A stretch of 64,000 nt of DNA, taken from contig NZ_JACCCO010000001.1 in assembly GCF_013409935.1 (NCBI RefSeq), positions 372,001-436,000 of the forward strand, in the 5' to 3' direction. Positions 9,801 through 17,987 of the stretch are shown in pieces (the stretch's first letter is position 1; every line of letters begins with the position of its first letter). The position numbers and the translations under genes were made by a program. The notes below the pieces were generated by a model. The model saw nothing but the letters and a program-made list of their open reading frames with translations, had not been told where the DNA came from and did not search any database. This DNA is from Streptosporangium sandarakinum (lineage in GTDB: Bacteria > Actinomycetota > Actinomycetes > Streptosporangiales > Streptosporangiaceae).

Positions 9801-9886
9801 AGCGGCTCGACGTGCCGGCCGGGCGGAAGATCCGCGAGCGCCTGGGGGTGAAACGGCCGGGGGGCACGACGCGGATCCTCGCCTGA
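6803..9886 (+). CDS. SARP-family regulator with NB-ARC and TPR domains
   Basis: This 1027-residue protein has the AfsR-like layout. An OmpR-type winged helix comes first (MEFRVLGTLEV, about 1-95), then the bacterial transcriptional activation domain (to about 245), a proline-rich linker, an NB-ARC ATPase with the P-loop GRAGIGKTS near residue 315 and LIVLDDV near 395, and C-terminal TPR repeats from about 690. SARPs activate biosynthetic clusters by binding direct repeats near promoters. I chose GTG 6803 because AAGGAG at 6791-6796 is 6 nt before it, whereas the ATG at 6797 directly abuts that site. It is probably a main activator of this region, together with the LAL regulator. Confidence 0.95.
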   Translation: MEFRVLGTLEVTADGQRVDLGGIRQQTVLAVLLLDANRTVATGRLMEAIYGDDPPATSRAQVQICISALRRLFAAHGGEEVIVTRSQGYALRADDEQIDARRFENLVLRARRARDGGDPEEAVRHYREALALWRGTALEGIDSRLAQSVAARLAEQRITSNEDCLQLELDLGRHHELVGELTRLVEEYPLRERLLGQLMTALYRSGRQAEALQVYRDARRTMIDELGIEPNERLQQLEHAILTSDESLDAPQAPAPAGAAPQAPVPAVPGMLPAGIADFIGRAEQVDVIRRRLTVASDGPARFAVPIVVVTGRAGIGKTSVAVHAAHSVMEHFPDGQLFASLHSGVSRPVSPLQVLERFLRTLGIPGTALPDGLDERAETYRTLLADRRMLIVLDDVGSESQVLPLLPGNPASAVIITSRSRLAGLAGVTHVDVDLFNPAHSVDLLSHVAGTDRVRSESGSAAALAELCGHLPLALRIAGARLAARPHWSVEQLVGRLRDETRRLDELMHGEMGIRASLSLTYDGISEEARRLFRRLAILDSHVFSGWTGAALLKQPLLEAQDLLDDLADAQLVEVVGTGRGVHTQYRFHDLVRVFARERLAAEEPAAERAAALSRVLSGLLILVDAARCREFGTCPQAFGETEIPRVLPDELVRQLVTEPIAWFERERPLLVYGIRQAAQAGLGELCWRLATTAATFFESRVYLDDWRETHEIALEAARGTGDKRGQAEILYTAGSLSFNEQRFGDARREFEAAVELFQAVGDERRTALAVRSIATMERMNGHFEAAAEDYEKALGIFRSVGDDVAAAQTLHSLAQLRLDCDDPEGAKVMLAEALTLSRSGGDRRVTAQVLHRMGLAHLQAREFGLAAGAFEEALTVVREIGDSTGEAFSLHGLGIARLRQGRIAEADAMLHQALEPAGSSRHRLAEAQVLAGLGELALVSGDPDQATVHLRRSVSLFRGMQIPLQEAETLALLSEALRASEADAEADEARTRALELTERLDVPAGRKIRERLGVKRPGGTTRILA

Positions 9887-10203
9887 CGCTTCCGGGAACC
9901 GCCGGGACGGCGCGTGCGGGCGTGCCCGGCGTACGGCGCGCGACCGGCTCCCCCGCCCGGACGGATGCACGGCGCGCGACCGGGCGCCTTTTCCGTGCCG
10001 GTGCCTTTTCCGTGTTCTCGTGACGGCCGCCCGGATCGTTTTCGTGACGGCCGTCCGGGCCGCCGCGCTCGCATTCTCGGAGATGCATCCGGATCTCCGC
10101 GCCGTGATGATGGGGAAACAGGAATCGGCCTACGGACCTGCGCGGATCGCGGATCTGCTCACACGCCGCCATTGACGTTTGTCTGGCGATGGGAGGAACC
10201 CGG
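9887..10203. other. Leader region of the carrier-protein gene
   Basis: No gene is supported here. It holds short GC-rich direct repeats (CGGCGCGCGACCGG near 9932 and 9970; GTGACGGCCG twice near 10020-10050) and the dyad listed separately at 10071-10086. Confidence 0.4.
10071..10086 (+). promoter_or_regulatory. Shared 16-bp dyad, copy 1
   Basis: GCATTCTCGGAGATGC has near-complementary 5-nt ends and lies 118 nt before the carrier-protein start. Close relatives occur at 16148, 17834 and 53918, all upstream of cluster genes. It may be an operator of a cluster regulator. Confidence 0.5.
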
Positions 10204-10476
10204 ATGAATGGCAATCGTCCCGGCGAGCTCAGCCTCTCGGTCATCGAGGGCAAGGTCGCGGAGATCTGGAAGCACGTGCTCGACGTACCGGACGGGATGG
10301 AGGACGCCACGTTCTTCGACCTCGAAGGAGAGTCGATCTCAGCGGTCCGCCTGGTGTCCCGGATCGAGGATGAGCTCGGCGTCTCCATCGACGTGGGCGA
10401 CATCTTCGAGGAGGACCCGAACCTGGAGGCGCTGGTCCGGAAGGTCGCCGGCCAGGCCGAGGTCTCCGCGGCCTAG
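10204..10476 (+). CDS. Free-standing acyl/peptidyl carrier protein
   Basis: This 90-residue protein is a carrier domain. Ser44 in LEGESISAVRLV is the phosphopantetheine attachment site, and the helix after it (RIEDELGVSIDVGDIFEEDP) is typical of aryl or peptidyl carriers. ATG 10204 is used because GGAGG lies 8 nt upstream; the earlier ATG at 10189 precedes that site. It is the only carrier protein in the window. The adenylation and condensation proteins at 49-52 kb have no fused carrier, so this protein may be their partner, a long-range inference supported by the shared upstream dyad. A hairpin terminator follows directly. Confidence 0.92.
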   Translation: MNGNRPGELSLSVIEGKVAEIWKHVLDVPDGMEDATFFDLEGESISAVRLVSRIEDELGVSIDVGDIFEEDPNLEALVRKVAGQAEVSAA

Positions 10477-10494
10477 CGGCCCCGGACACGGGAG

Positions 10495-10537
10495 AAGGCC
10501 ATTCCTTTCCGAGAACCCTTCGGAAAGGAATGGCCTT
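10495..10537 (+). terminator. Terminator after the carrier-protein gene
   Basis: A perfect 18-bp stem (10495-10512 with 10520-10537) encloses a 7-nt loop, starting 18 nt after the carrier-protein stop codon. Confidence 0.88.
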
Positions 10538-10767
10538 CGTCGTTCACGCCCTCCCTCGGTCGCCGCTTTTTCGGTTTCCGGGTCCACGGGAAAGGGCCCG
10601 GACCCGGCACGGTGCCCCGGCACGGAGGCCGCCTCGATCCATCGATTCTTCGGCACCCGGCACGGGCATCGAACCCACCGGCATCGGAACGGCGGATGGC
10701 GGCGGCTCCGCCCGCGTCGGCCGGCTGACACCACCGACCGTCCTGGTGCGGGCCCGGGTGGGGCGTC

Positions 10768-11262
10768 TTACAAAGCCCGGGGAGGCACGCCTCGGCCCGT
10801 CGTCCAGTGACGGAGTTCGCCGGGGTTGCGTACCACCCGGATGTGCTCGATCCGGTCACCCGCGACCTCGAACGCGAACACCGTCACGATGACGCCGTCC
10901 CGCTGGGCCACCAGACCGGGCTGACCGTTGACCGTACGTTCCAGGAATGTCATGTCGTCGGGTAGTGGCTCGGGGGTCCATTCGCCCACGTAGGTCTCTC
11001 GCCGGGCTCGTGCCGAGCCGAGCAGATTGAGGCAGATGCGGCTGGCGACCGTCGTCAGCCAGGCGCCGGGGGGCTCGATGGCGTCCTGCTGTCGCCGGGA
11101 CATGGCGTACCAGCGGGTGCAGGTCTCCTGCACGGCGTCCTCGGCCTCGGCCGGCGAGCCCGGCAACCGGTACGCGAGAATGATCAGGTGACGCCGCTCG
11201 CTCATGATCGCGTCCAGGCCCGGGTCGGGCCGGCCCTGTTCTGGCTCGGATCGGGTGGTCAT
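10768..11262 (-). pseudogene. Internally deleted ECF sigma factor (SigJ/ECF41-like)
   Basis: The first 95 residues match region 2 of SnoaL-tailed ECF sigma factors (LIILAYRLPGSPAEAEDAVQ, EPPGAWLTTVASRICLNLL, RRETYVGEWTPEPLPDD). The sequence then jumps in frame to the end of the C-terminal SnoaL-like domain (TVNGQPGLVAQ through IRVVRNPGELRHW). Region 4, which reads the -35 element, and most of the SnoaL domain are absent. The product is 164 residues where the family has about 290. An in-frame deletion of roughly 120 codons explains this. A sigma factor without region 4 should not start transcription normally, so I call it a pseudogene. A transposase fragment abuts its 5' end. Confidence 0.8.
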
Positions 11263-11284
11263 GACGCCGTCGGCTCCCTCGGCA

Positions 11285-11444
11285 CGAACAGGATGACCTG
11301 CAACGCCAGGCGGTCATCCAGCCGCTTTCGCCCTGGCCAGCGAGCTCGTCGCTGGTGTTCGGGCAGCAGCGGCTCGATGACCGCCCACAGCTCGTCGCCG
11401 ACCTCCCACGGCTTCGGCCGCGCCAACCGGCTCACCCCTCCCAC
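11285..11444 (-). mobile_element. IS5-type transposase, N-terminal fragment
   Basis: About 50 residues are recognisable: WEVGDELWAVIEPLLPE, then RKRLDDRLALQVILFV, which is the conserved start of IS5-group transposases. Homology ends near 11285, where the reading runs into the region just before the sigma-factor start. No inverted ends were identified. A C-terminal fragment of the same kind of transposase lies at about 26.85-27.01 kb in the opposite orientation. Confidence 0.75.
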
Positions 11445-11497
11445 CGTCGTTACGGCGGGAGATCAAAGCACAGCAGAGACCATTCCGTCAGGCGCTC

Positions 11498-12682
11498 TCA
11501 GATGTAGAAGGTGTCGGGCTCCAGGCCGCAGAGGATGCGGCCGTACAGCTCGGCGTTGGTGTTCGGGTGCATCAGGGCGTGCAGGTTCATGGCGCTGATG
11601 TCGCGGGCGATCCGCTGGATCGGCACGTGGGTGTAGATCGACGACCCGCCGCTGGCCGTGGCGTAGATGTCCACGGCCTCCTTGGCGAGGCGGCACGCCG
11701 CCCCCATGTCCGCGCGCGCCTTGACCCGCTCCTCCAGCGTCCACTGCTCGCCGCTGACGCCCTTGCCGTCCACCAGGCCGGCCAGCCGTCCCGCGTGGAA
11801 CTCGGCCTCGTCGACCTTCATGGCCGCCTCGGCGACCTGCAGGTGCGTCAGGGGCGCCTCGCGCTGGCTGGAGTACCCGGTGTAGGTGATCTTCCGCTCG
11901 GGGAGCCGCTGGAAGAACGCCTCCTGGGCGGCCTTCGCCAGGCCGACCGCGGTGCCGACCGAGGAGGCCGAGGCGACCGGCAGCAGCGGGACGCGGTAGA
12001 TCGGCGAGGCCGCGTTCAGCTTCGAGGCGTACTGCCCGGCGAGCACCGCGGGCAGGGGCAGGACGCGCTCGGCGGGGATGAAGACGTCCTTGGCGACGGT
12101 GGTGACGCTGCCGGTGCCCTTCAGGCCCGAGGTGTTCCAGTCGTCCACGATCTCCAGGTCCGACATCGGGACCAGCGCCATGATCGGCATCGGCTCGACG
12201 CCCGGACCGGCCTGGATGGCGATGATCTCCTGCCAGTGGCTGTGCCAGGCGCCGCTGACGAAGCCCCAGCGGCCGTTGACGACCACGCCGCCGTCCACGG
12301 GGGTGGCCATGGCGCTCGGGCTCAGCGTCCCGCACACCCGGACGTCGGGCGTGGAGAACACCTCGTCCTGGACCTCGTCGGGGAACATGCAGGTCATCCA
12401 GGTGGGGATCCAGTAGACGGACGCCGTCCACGCGGTGGAGCCGTCGGCCTTGGCCAGCTCGGCGGCGACCTCGACGAGGGTGCGGGTGTCGGCCTCGTAG
12501 CCGCCGTAGCGGGCGGGCACCCTCAGCTTGAAGACGCCGGCGTCGGCCAGGGCCTGGATCGACTCGTCGTGAAGCCGACGGTTCTCCTCCGACCAGGCCG
12601 CGTTCTTCCGCAGCACCGGCAGCAGTTCGGACGCGCGGCGAACGAGCTCTTCCCGCGCCGGGACATCGGTCGTCAGCACCAT
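11498..12682 (-). CDS. Group D flavin-dependent monooxygenase (acyl-CoA dehydrogenase fold)
   Basis: The 394-residue protein has the acyl-CoA dehydrogenase fold but resembles two-component hydroxylases such as HsaA, HpaH (C2-type) and nitrososynthases more than dehydrogenases. It shows RVPARYGGYEAD, GSTAWTASVYWIPTW, VVVNGRWGFVSGAWHSHW, and VDDWNTSGLKGTGS. Such enzymes use reduced FMN or FAD from a separate reductase to hydroxylate aromatic rings or oxidise amines, sometimes on carrier-bound substrates. ATG 12682 has AGGAGG two bases upstream. Neighbouring prephenate dehydrogenase and carrier protein make a tyrosine-derived, carrier-bound substrate attractive, which is inference. No flavin reductase was recognised in the window. 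Confidence 0.82.
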   Translation of the reverse strand: MVLTTDVPAREELVRRASELLPVLRKNAAWSEENRRLHDESIQALADAGVFKLRVPARYGGYEADTRTLVEVAAELAKADGSTAWTASVYWIPTWMTCMFPDEVQDEVFSTPDVRVCGTLSPSAMATPVDGGVVVNGRWGFVSGAWHSHWQEIIAIQAGPGVEPMPIMALVPMSDLEIVDDWNTSGLKGTGSVTTVAKDVFIPAERVLPLPAVLAGQYASKLNAASPIYRVPLLPVASASSVGTAVGLAKAAQEAFFQRLPERKITYTGYSSQREAPLTHLQVAEAAMKVDEAEFHAGRLAGLVDGKGVSGEQWTLEERVKARADMGAACRLAKEAVDIYATASGGSSIYTHVPIQRIARDISAMNLHALMHPNTNAELYGRILCGLEPDTFYI

Positions 12683-12991
12683 TTCCTCCTAGTCGTCGTC
12701 GACGAGCCCCCGAAAACCGCTCCCCGGCCTCCGGCTCGCGACGCGTACAAGGCCGGCACGCTCGTCCTGACGTCCGGGAAACACGGACCGGGAGGCGCCC
12801 GCCGGTGATCTCCTCACGAATGTCGCATCCGTGTACGGCCGCGGCACCTTCGTGAGTGCGGTCGTCACCCCCGGCGAGGCGGGGAGGACCGGGTGGGGCG
12901 AGAAGTCCTCCGGGGGAACGGCGGGAGCAGGGGTCTTTCGGCGGAGGCGGGGGGAACGCCGGAAACGGCGGGGAGGGAACGGGGAAGCGGG
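12683..12991. other. Intergenic region, no gene seen
   Basis: This stretch lies between two leftward genes. It contains the ribosome site of the monooxygenase gene and GC-rich sequence only. A weak match to the shared dyad core (ACATTCGTGAGGAGATC, complementary strand near 12805-12830) has wrong spacing, and I do not count it. Confidence 0.4.
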
Positions 12992-13939
12992 TCAGGCCGC
13001 CGCCTTCGGCGCCGCGGAGCGTCCGCCCGCCACGCCGGCCGGGCGCGCGCCGGCGAGGAGGGCACGACCGTGGTTGCCCCGGACGAGCAGGCCGGCGAGC
13101 GCGCCCGGCGTCCCGGCGGTGCCGGCCATCCCTGGCACACCGGACGTCCCGGACGCGCCGGGCTCCGCCCCCCGCAGCGCGGACGCGACCTCGGTGAGGT
13201 CCCGCACCACCGCGTCGAGCACCTCGGCGATCGGGCCGGCGTTCTGCCGCAGGATGTCGCACCACAGGTCGGGGGAGCCGCCCGCGATCCGGGTGACGTC
13301 CCGCAGGCCCTGGCCCGCCAGCGCGAGCGTGGTCTCGTCGGCCCCCGCGAACCTCGCCGCCAGCGCCGCCGCCACCAGGTGCGGCACGTGGGAGACCGCG
13401 GCGGTGACCCGGTCGTGGGCGTCCGGGCGGACCAGCCGGTGCTCGGCCCCGCACAGCGCCACCAGCTCCGTCACCAGGCGCACCGCGTCCGGCCGCGTCG
13501 CCGGGTGCGGGCACAGCGCCCACCGGCGGCCGGCGAACAGGTCGGCGCGTGCCGCCCCCGGCCCCGACGACTCCCCACCCGCCATCGGATGCCCCGGCAC
13601 GTAGACCGAGACGTCGCAGCCGGCCGCCTCGGCCTCGGCGAGGATCCCCGCCTTCGTGCTCGCGACGTCGGTGTACACCCGGCCCAGCCCGCGGGCCTGG
13701 GCCTCGCGCAGCACGCCGGGGACCGTGGACGGCGGGGTGGCGATGACCACCACGTCGGCCGGGCGGTCGCCGCGGGCCGACGCCGTTCCCGCGCCCATCC
13801 GCTCGGCCTTGCGCACCGCGTACGGGTCGCGGTCGGACAGGGTGACGTGGACCCCCGTACGGCGCAGCGCGAGCGCCACCGACGCTCCGATCAGACCGCA
13901 GCCGAGAACCGCGGCACGGCGGATCTCCGTCGAAATCAT
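12992..13939 (-). CDS. tyrA: Prephenate dehydrogenase
   Basis: The enzyme oxidatively decarboxylates prephenate to 4-hydroxyphenylpyruvate, the tyrosine precursor. The 315-residue protein has an N-terminal Rossmann site (LGCGLIGASVALAL, about residues 12-25), the family motif GHPMAGGESSGPGAA near 115, and SHVPHLVAAAL near 195. No ACT domain is present; the C-terminal 60 residues are Gly/Ala/Pro-rich. A copy inside the cluster suggests an aromatic precursor such as tyrosine or hydroxyphenylpyruvate. It could act on a related compound such as a 4-amino-4-deoxyprephenate; the sequence does not decide this. Confidence 0.92.
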   Translation of the reverse strand: MISTEIRRAAVLGCGLIGASVALALRRTGVHVTLSDRDPYAVRKAERMGAGTASARGDRPADVVVIATPPSTVPGVLREAQARGLGRVYTDVASTKAGILAEAEAAGCDVSVYVPGHPMAGGESSGPGAARADLFAGRRWALCPHPATRPDAVRLVTELVALCGAEHRLVRPDAHDRVTAAVSHVPHLVAAALAARFAGADETTLALAGQGLRDVTRIAGGSPDLWCDILRQNAGPIAEVLDAVVRDLTEVASALRGAEPGASGTSGVPGMAGTAGTPGALAGLLVRGNHGRALLAGARPAGVAGGRSAAPKAAA

Positions 13940-14461
13940 CAGTCCTCCATGGGGTGCGCTCCGGCGCGGGACGGCCGGTCATCGCCTCGGGGACGTCCGG
14001 GGACCGCCGCGGAGGCGTCCGGAAGCGGAGCGGAGACATCCGGAGGCGGCACGATCATCGGCCGCATCGTCAGTCTTCCGGCGCCGCGTCCGGCGTTCCA
14101 GGTGGAGGGCCATCAGCAAGGTGCCGGTCACCGGCAACTTCCTGCCAGCGCCCCGCGCGGGCCCCCTGCCGGCCGTCACCGGTCCGTCCGGGTCTCTCTC
14201 CCCCCGCGGCCCCGTCCCCACTCCCCCGGCCCGCGCGGGGAGGCCGTCTGCCCGGAAGGGCCGGGCGAACCGTACGGAGCCACTCCCCGGCCTGCGCGGG
14301 AACGCCCGCAAAACGGACACCGCACGCCGAGAGGTGCGGTGTCCCGCGCCGGGCGACCACGATGCGAATGTGCGGGCCCGCGAGGTCGCGGGGCGATCCC
14401 CTTCCCTCCGCCGGCCTGCCGGGCCTGCCCTGTCCCAGCCATCGAGTGAGGGAACGCCAGC
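13940..14461. other. Divergent intergenic region
   Basis: It lies between prephenate dehydrogenase (leftward) and the SgcJ-like gene (rightward) and must carry both promoters. I see no supported gene. A perfect 11-bp hairpin (14315-14325 with 14334-14344, arms GGACACCGCAC/GTGCGGTGTCC) lies 118 nt before the SgcJ-like start and may be an operator or leader structure. Confidence 0.45.
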
Positions 14462-14872
14462 ATGAGCGCATCACCGACCATCACCGACGACATCACGGCC
14501 GTCAGCGAGGTGCCCCGGCGCATCATCGCCGCGTGGGCCGGCAACGACGCCGACGCCTTCGCCGAGGTCTTCACCGAGGACGCCACCATGGTCCTGCCCG
14601 GGGTCTTCGTCTCCGGCCGTGACGGGATCCGCGGCTTCATGGCCGGGGCCTACGCCGGCCCCTACCGGGGCACCCGGGTGGCCGGCGAGCCGATCTCGGT
14701 GCGGTTCACCGGCCCGGACAACGCCGTCCTGGTGACGCGGGGCGGCGTCCTGGTGGGCGACGAGACCCAGCCCGCGCCGGAGCGCGCGGTCCACGCCACG
14801 TGGGTGCTGGCCAAGCAGGACGGCCGGTGGCTGCTCACCGCCTACCAGAACTCCCCGGCGAACGCCGTCTGA
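14462..14872 (+). CDS. SgcJ/EcaC-type SnoaL-like protein
   Basis: This 136-residue NTF2-fold protein matches the SgcJ/EcaC family: EVFTEDATMVLPGVFVSGRD, GIRGFMAGAYAGPYRGTRV, and the C-terminal ATWVLAKQDGRWLL-AYQNSP. Members accompany several aromatic and enediyne pathways, but also occur widely outside them, and their reaction is unclear; cyclase, hydrolase or binding roles have been suggested. A strong terminator follows at 14931-14960. No enediyne polyketide synthase is in the window, so it does not by itself mark such a cluster. Confidence 0.85.
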   Translation: MSASPTITDDITAVSEVPRRIIAAWAGNDADAFAEVFTEDATMVLPGVFVSGRDGIRGFMAGAYAGPYRGTRVAGEPISVRFTGPDNAVLVTRGGVLVGDETQPAPERAVHATWVLAKQDGRWLLTAYQNSPANAV

Positions 14873-14930
14873 CGCCTCCCGGCCGCCGACGCCTGAGCGC
14901 GGACGGCGTGCGAAAGGGACGACGGACGCG

Positions 14931-14960
14931 AAGGGGGACCTCCCGCCGGAGGTCCCCCTT
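14931..14960 (+). terminator. Terminator after the SgcJ-like gene
   Basis: A perfect 13-bp stem (AAGGGGGACCTCC at 14931-14943 with GGAGGTCCCCCTT at 14948-14960) closes a CGCC loop. It may also serve the convergent thymidylyltransferase gene ending at 15037. Confidence 0.88.
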
Positions 14961-15036
14961 CTTCGTGTCCGTTCCCCGACCGCGCGCCCGCCGTACGACC
15001 GCCGCCTTCCGTACGGCCGGCCGGCGCCCCGGCCCG

Positions 15037-16062
15037 TCAGGCGACCAGCTCGACCCGCGTGTGGTCGCCGACCAGCAGCCGGTGCTGGACCTTCTCCCGG
15101 TCGGCCGGCATCACGACGGCCGACCGCCCGATCATCGACCCGTACAGGCCCGGGACCTCGGAGATCGTCGCGCCGTCCAGCACGATCGAGTCGGCCAGCC
15201 GCGTACGGCGCAGCACGCAGTCCTGGCCGATGGAGACGTCGGGCCCGAGGTGGCAGTCCTCGATCAGGGTGTTCGCCCCGATGATGGCCGGCCCCTCGAT
15301 GACGGACCGCACCACCCGGGCCCCGGGGCCCAGCACGACCCGGTCGCCCAGCTCGGCGAGCAGCCGCCGGTTGCACTCCAGCACGTCCTCGGCCCGGCCG
15401 GTGTCCTTCCAGTAGCCCCGGTATTCGCTGGCCCTGACCGCCGAGCCCTGGTCGACCAGCCACTGGATGGCGTCGGTGATCTCCAGTTCGCCGCGGGCCC
15501 CGGGCCGGATCGCGGCGACCGCGTCGTGGATCCGGGCGGTGAAGAAGTAGACGCCGACCATGGCCAGGTCGCTGCGGGGCCGGGCGGGTTTCTCGACCAG
15601 CCGCCGGACCGCGCCGTCCCGGCCCAGCTCCACGACCCCGAAGGCGCGCGGGTCGGCGACCCGGTGCACCACGACCTGCGCCGCGGGCCGGCCGGTCCGG
15701 AACTCCTCCGCGATGGCCTCCACGCCGTCGGGCAGCATGTTGTCGCCGAGGTACATCACGAAGTCTTCGTCGCCGAGGAACGGGCGGGCCAGCTCCACGC
15801 AGTGCGCCAGGCCCAGCGGCCGGTCCTGCGGGATGTAGGTGACGCGCACCCCCAGCCGCGACCCGTCGCCGATCACTCCGGCGATCTCGGCCGCCCAGCC
15901 GCCGACGATGACGCCGACCTCGGTGACCCCGAGGTCGCGGATGTTCTCCAGCACGTGCTCAAGGACCGGTTTGTTCGCGATCGGGATGAGCTGCTTCGGC
16001 ATGGAGTAGCTGAAAGGACGCAGGCGGGTGCCAGACCCGCCGGACAGCACCAGGGCCTTCAT
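15037..16062 (-). CDS. rmlA: Glucose-1-phosphate thymidylyltransferase, long form
   Basis: The enzyme makes dTDP-glucose from glucose 1-phosphate and dTTP, the first step of deoxysugar pathways. The 341-residue protein starts with the nucleotide-binding loop LSGGSGTRLRPFSYSMPKQL, has MYLGDNML near 105, and carries a C-terminal left-handed beta-helix region (about 240-341), as in StrD-type long forms. No dehydratase, epimerase or glycosyltransferase is in the window, so the sugar pathway would have to be completed elsewhere. It points leftward and is convergent with the SgcJ-like gene. Confidence 0.93.
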   Translation of the reverse strand: MKALVLSGGSGTRLRPFSYSMPKQLIPIANKPVLEHVLENIRDLGVTEVGVIVGGWAAEIAGVIGDGSRLGVRVTYIPQDRPLGLAHCVELARPFLGDEDFVMYLGDNMLPDGVEAIAEEFRTGRPAAQVVVHRVADPRAFGVVELGRDGAVRRLVEKPARPRSDLAMVGVYFFTARIHDAVAAIRPGARGELEITDAIQWLVDQGSAVRASEYRGYWKDTGRAEDVLECNRRLLAELGDRVVLGPGARVVRSVIEGPAIIGANTLIEDCHLGPDVSIGQDCVLRRTRLADSIVLDGATISEVPGLYGSMIGRSAVVMPADREKVQHRLLVGDHTRVELVA

Positions 16063-16147
16063 GCGGACAATTCTTACAGTCCCCCGGGAAACGCCCTTCT
16101 CTGCTTTTGCCGACTTCCCCCGCGGGCGCGGCCGGGCCGGTAGTCCC

Positions 16148-16163
16148 GCATTTCAGGAGATGT
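16148..16163 (+). promoter_or_regulatory. Shared 16-bp dyad, copy 2
   Basis: GCATTTCAGGAGATGT matches the dyad at 10071 at 12 of 16 positions and lies 94 nt before the acetyltransferase start. Confidence 0.42.
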
Positions 16164-16256
16164 TCCGCCCATGAGGCGGTGTGAGGATACGAGGGCGAAC
16201 GCCGTTCACCGTAATCCGGTCGAAAAACCCGAGTGTGGCAATCCGGAGGCTACCGA

Positions 16257-17507
16257 ATGAAGAGCAACGACCTTGGGGAAGCCGTGGCCGACGACATCAC
16301 GATCGAGGTCCCGACCCACGAGGACTGGGACGACATCTACTCGACGTTCTCCGCGGCCATCAACATCGACGGCGACCCGCAGAGCCGCGAGGCCGAGCGC
16401 GAGCTCTTCGAGCCCGCCCGCTCGCTGGTCGCGCGGAGCGGCGGCCGGGTCGTCGGCACGCTGGGGTGCAACACCCGGCAGATCGCCGTCCCCGGGGCGG
16501 TCATCCCCGCCGCCCACGGCTGCCGCGGCGCCGTCTCCCCCGCCGCCCGCCGCCAGGGCCTGCTGACCAAGCTGATGCGCCGGCACTTCGAGGACGCCCG
16601 CGCCCTCGGCGAGGCCATCACCCTGTGCTGGGCCAGCGAGGCGCGCATCTACCACCGCTTCGGCTACGGCCTGTCGATCCGCCGGATCGGGCTCAACGTG
16701 AACTCCCGCGAGGTCACCCTGCCGCCCGGCAAGGGCGCAGGGAAGATCATCGAGGGCAGCCCGGCCGACCTGCGCGACGCCCTCGTCAAGGTCTACGACC
16801 AGGTCTACGCCGAGCAGCCCGGCTGGTCGGAGCGGACCGAGGCCCACTGGGACTACCGCCTGGCCGACCTCATGTCGATGCGGGCCGGCGCCTCGGCGCT
16901 GCGGGTCGTCCTGCACGAGGGCGACGGCGGCGTCGACGGCTACGCCCTGTGGCGGGTGCGCGGCAACTGGACCGGCAACGGCCCGATCGGGCAGGTCGAG
17001 CTGGTGGAGCAGGTCTCCACGACCCCCGAGGCCTACGACGCGCTGTGGCGGTTCCTGCTCACGGTGGACCTCACCCGCTCGGTCACGACGTGGTCGTGCT
17101 CGATCGACGAGCCGCTGTTCTACTGGGTCGGCGAGCCGCGGCAGCTCGCGGCGCACCTGTGCGACGCGCTGTGGATCCGCGTCGTGGACGTCGCCAAGGC
17201 CCTGGAGTCGCGCCGGTACGCCGCGCCCGTGGACGTCGTGATCGACGTGACCGACGAGTTCATGCCGGTCAACACCGGCCGGTGGCGGCTGACCGGCTCC
17301 CCGGAGTCGGCCACCTGCGTCCCCACCTCCGACCCCGCCGACCTGGCGTGCGACATCCGGGCCCTGGGCGCCCTGTACATGGGCGGTACGTCGATCCGGA
17401 CGCTGGCGGGCACCGGGCTGGTCCGGGAGCTGACCCCGGGCGCGCTGGCCGCCGCGGCCCCGGCCTTCGGCTGGCACCGCTCCCCCTCCGCCTTCGAGCT
17501 CTTCTGA
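16257..17507 (+). CDS. Eis-type GNAT N-acetyltransferase
   Basis: The 416-residue protein matches the Eis family: an N-terminal GNAT domain with the acetyl-CoA loop VSPAARRQGLLTKLM (about residues 95-110), a second GNAT-like domain, and a C-terminal sterol-carrier-like domain. The last residue is Phe, as in Mycobacterium Eis, where the terminal carboxylate takes part in catalysis. Eis enzymes acetylate amines of aminoglycosides and other polyamines, so a self-resistance or tailoring role in the cluster is plausible. ATG 16257 has GGAGG 8 nt upstream; the earlier ATG at 16233 has none. Confidence 0.88.
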   Translation: MKSNDLGEAVADDITIEVPTHEDWDDIYSTFSAAINIDGDPQSREAERELFEPARSLVARSGGRVVGTLGCNTRQIAVPGAVIPAAHGCRGAVSPAARRQGLLTKLMRRHFEDARALGEAITLCWASEARIYHRFGYGLSIRRIGLNVNSREVTLPPGKGAGKIIEGSPADLRDALVKVYDQVYAEQPGWSERTEAHWDYRLADLMSMRAGASALRVVLHEGDGGVDGYALWRVRGNWTGNGPIGQVELVEQVSTTPEAYDALWRFLLTVDLTRSVTTWSCSIDEPLFYWVGEPRQLAAHLCDALWIRVVDVAKALESRRYAAPVDVVIDVTDEFMPVNTGRWRLTGSPESATCVPTSDPADLACDIRALGALYMGGTSIRTLAGTGLVRELTPGALAAAAPAFGWHRSPSAFELF

Positions 17508-17987
17508 CCGCGCCTCAGCGGCTCGGCGGGTCCGCGTGGCGGACGTACGGCGGGCGGGCGCACGGCGCCGGCCCGCCGTACGGGCATGAGGGATCCGTGC
17601 CGGCCCGCCGTACGGACGCGGGAGGGCCCGGGTCACCTCGCTGTACGGACGCGGGAGGGGTCTCCCCGCGGAACCACACAAAAAGGCACGACGGGCATGA
17701 AAAACCATATAAAGCGATAAATGCCCTGAAAGATCGATCGGCGGTAGAAATACCTTGAGTCCGGGAATCGCGGTGGAGCGCCCGGAGCGGCCGTTCTCCG
17801 GACGGGCCGTGGAATTGTCGGTCCGCCGGAATAGCATCCTCGGAGATGCCAGCCGGACCACGGATGGTGCAGGTTGGTTCCCCCGGGTCTGCCTTTTCCC
17901 GCGGAGCCGGCGTTTGCCGCCGTCGCGCGAGGCCCGGTGGGGCACGACCGAGCAATTGTCCATATCCACCACACAGAGAGATTCACC
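17508..17987. promoter_or_regulatory. Intergenic region with AT-rich pocket and dyad copy 3
   Basis: No gene is supported. Two copies of GTACGGACGCGGGAGGG lie near 17610 and 17643. An AT-rich pocket at 17680-17760 is unusual for this genome and is bracketed by GGGCAT (17693-17698) and ATGCCC (17721-17726). The dyad GCATCCTCGGAGATGC at 17834-17849 lies 139 nt before the hydrolase start and is nearly identical to the copy at 10071. Confidence 0.5.

Noticed and set aside
6818-9970. 1050-residue leftward frame opposite the SARP gene
   Set aside because: It is antisense to a protein with clear SARP, NB-ARC and TPR motifs; its own sequence is Gly/Arg/Pro-rich with no domain.
12800-12835. Fifth copy of the shared dyad before the group D monooxygenase
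   Set aside because: The core GGAGATC resembles it, but the arms do not pair at the right spacing.
14462-14872. Marker of an enediyne cluster
   Set aside because: SgcJ-like proteins also occur in other pathways, and no enediyne polyketide synthase or its accessory genes are in the window.
15037-16062. Complete deoxysugar pathway
   Set aside because: Only the thymidylyltransferase is present; no 4,6-dehydratase, other sugar gene or glycosyltransferase was found in the window.
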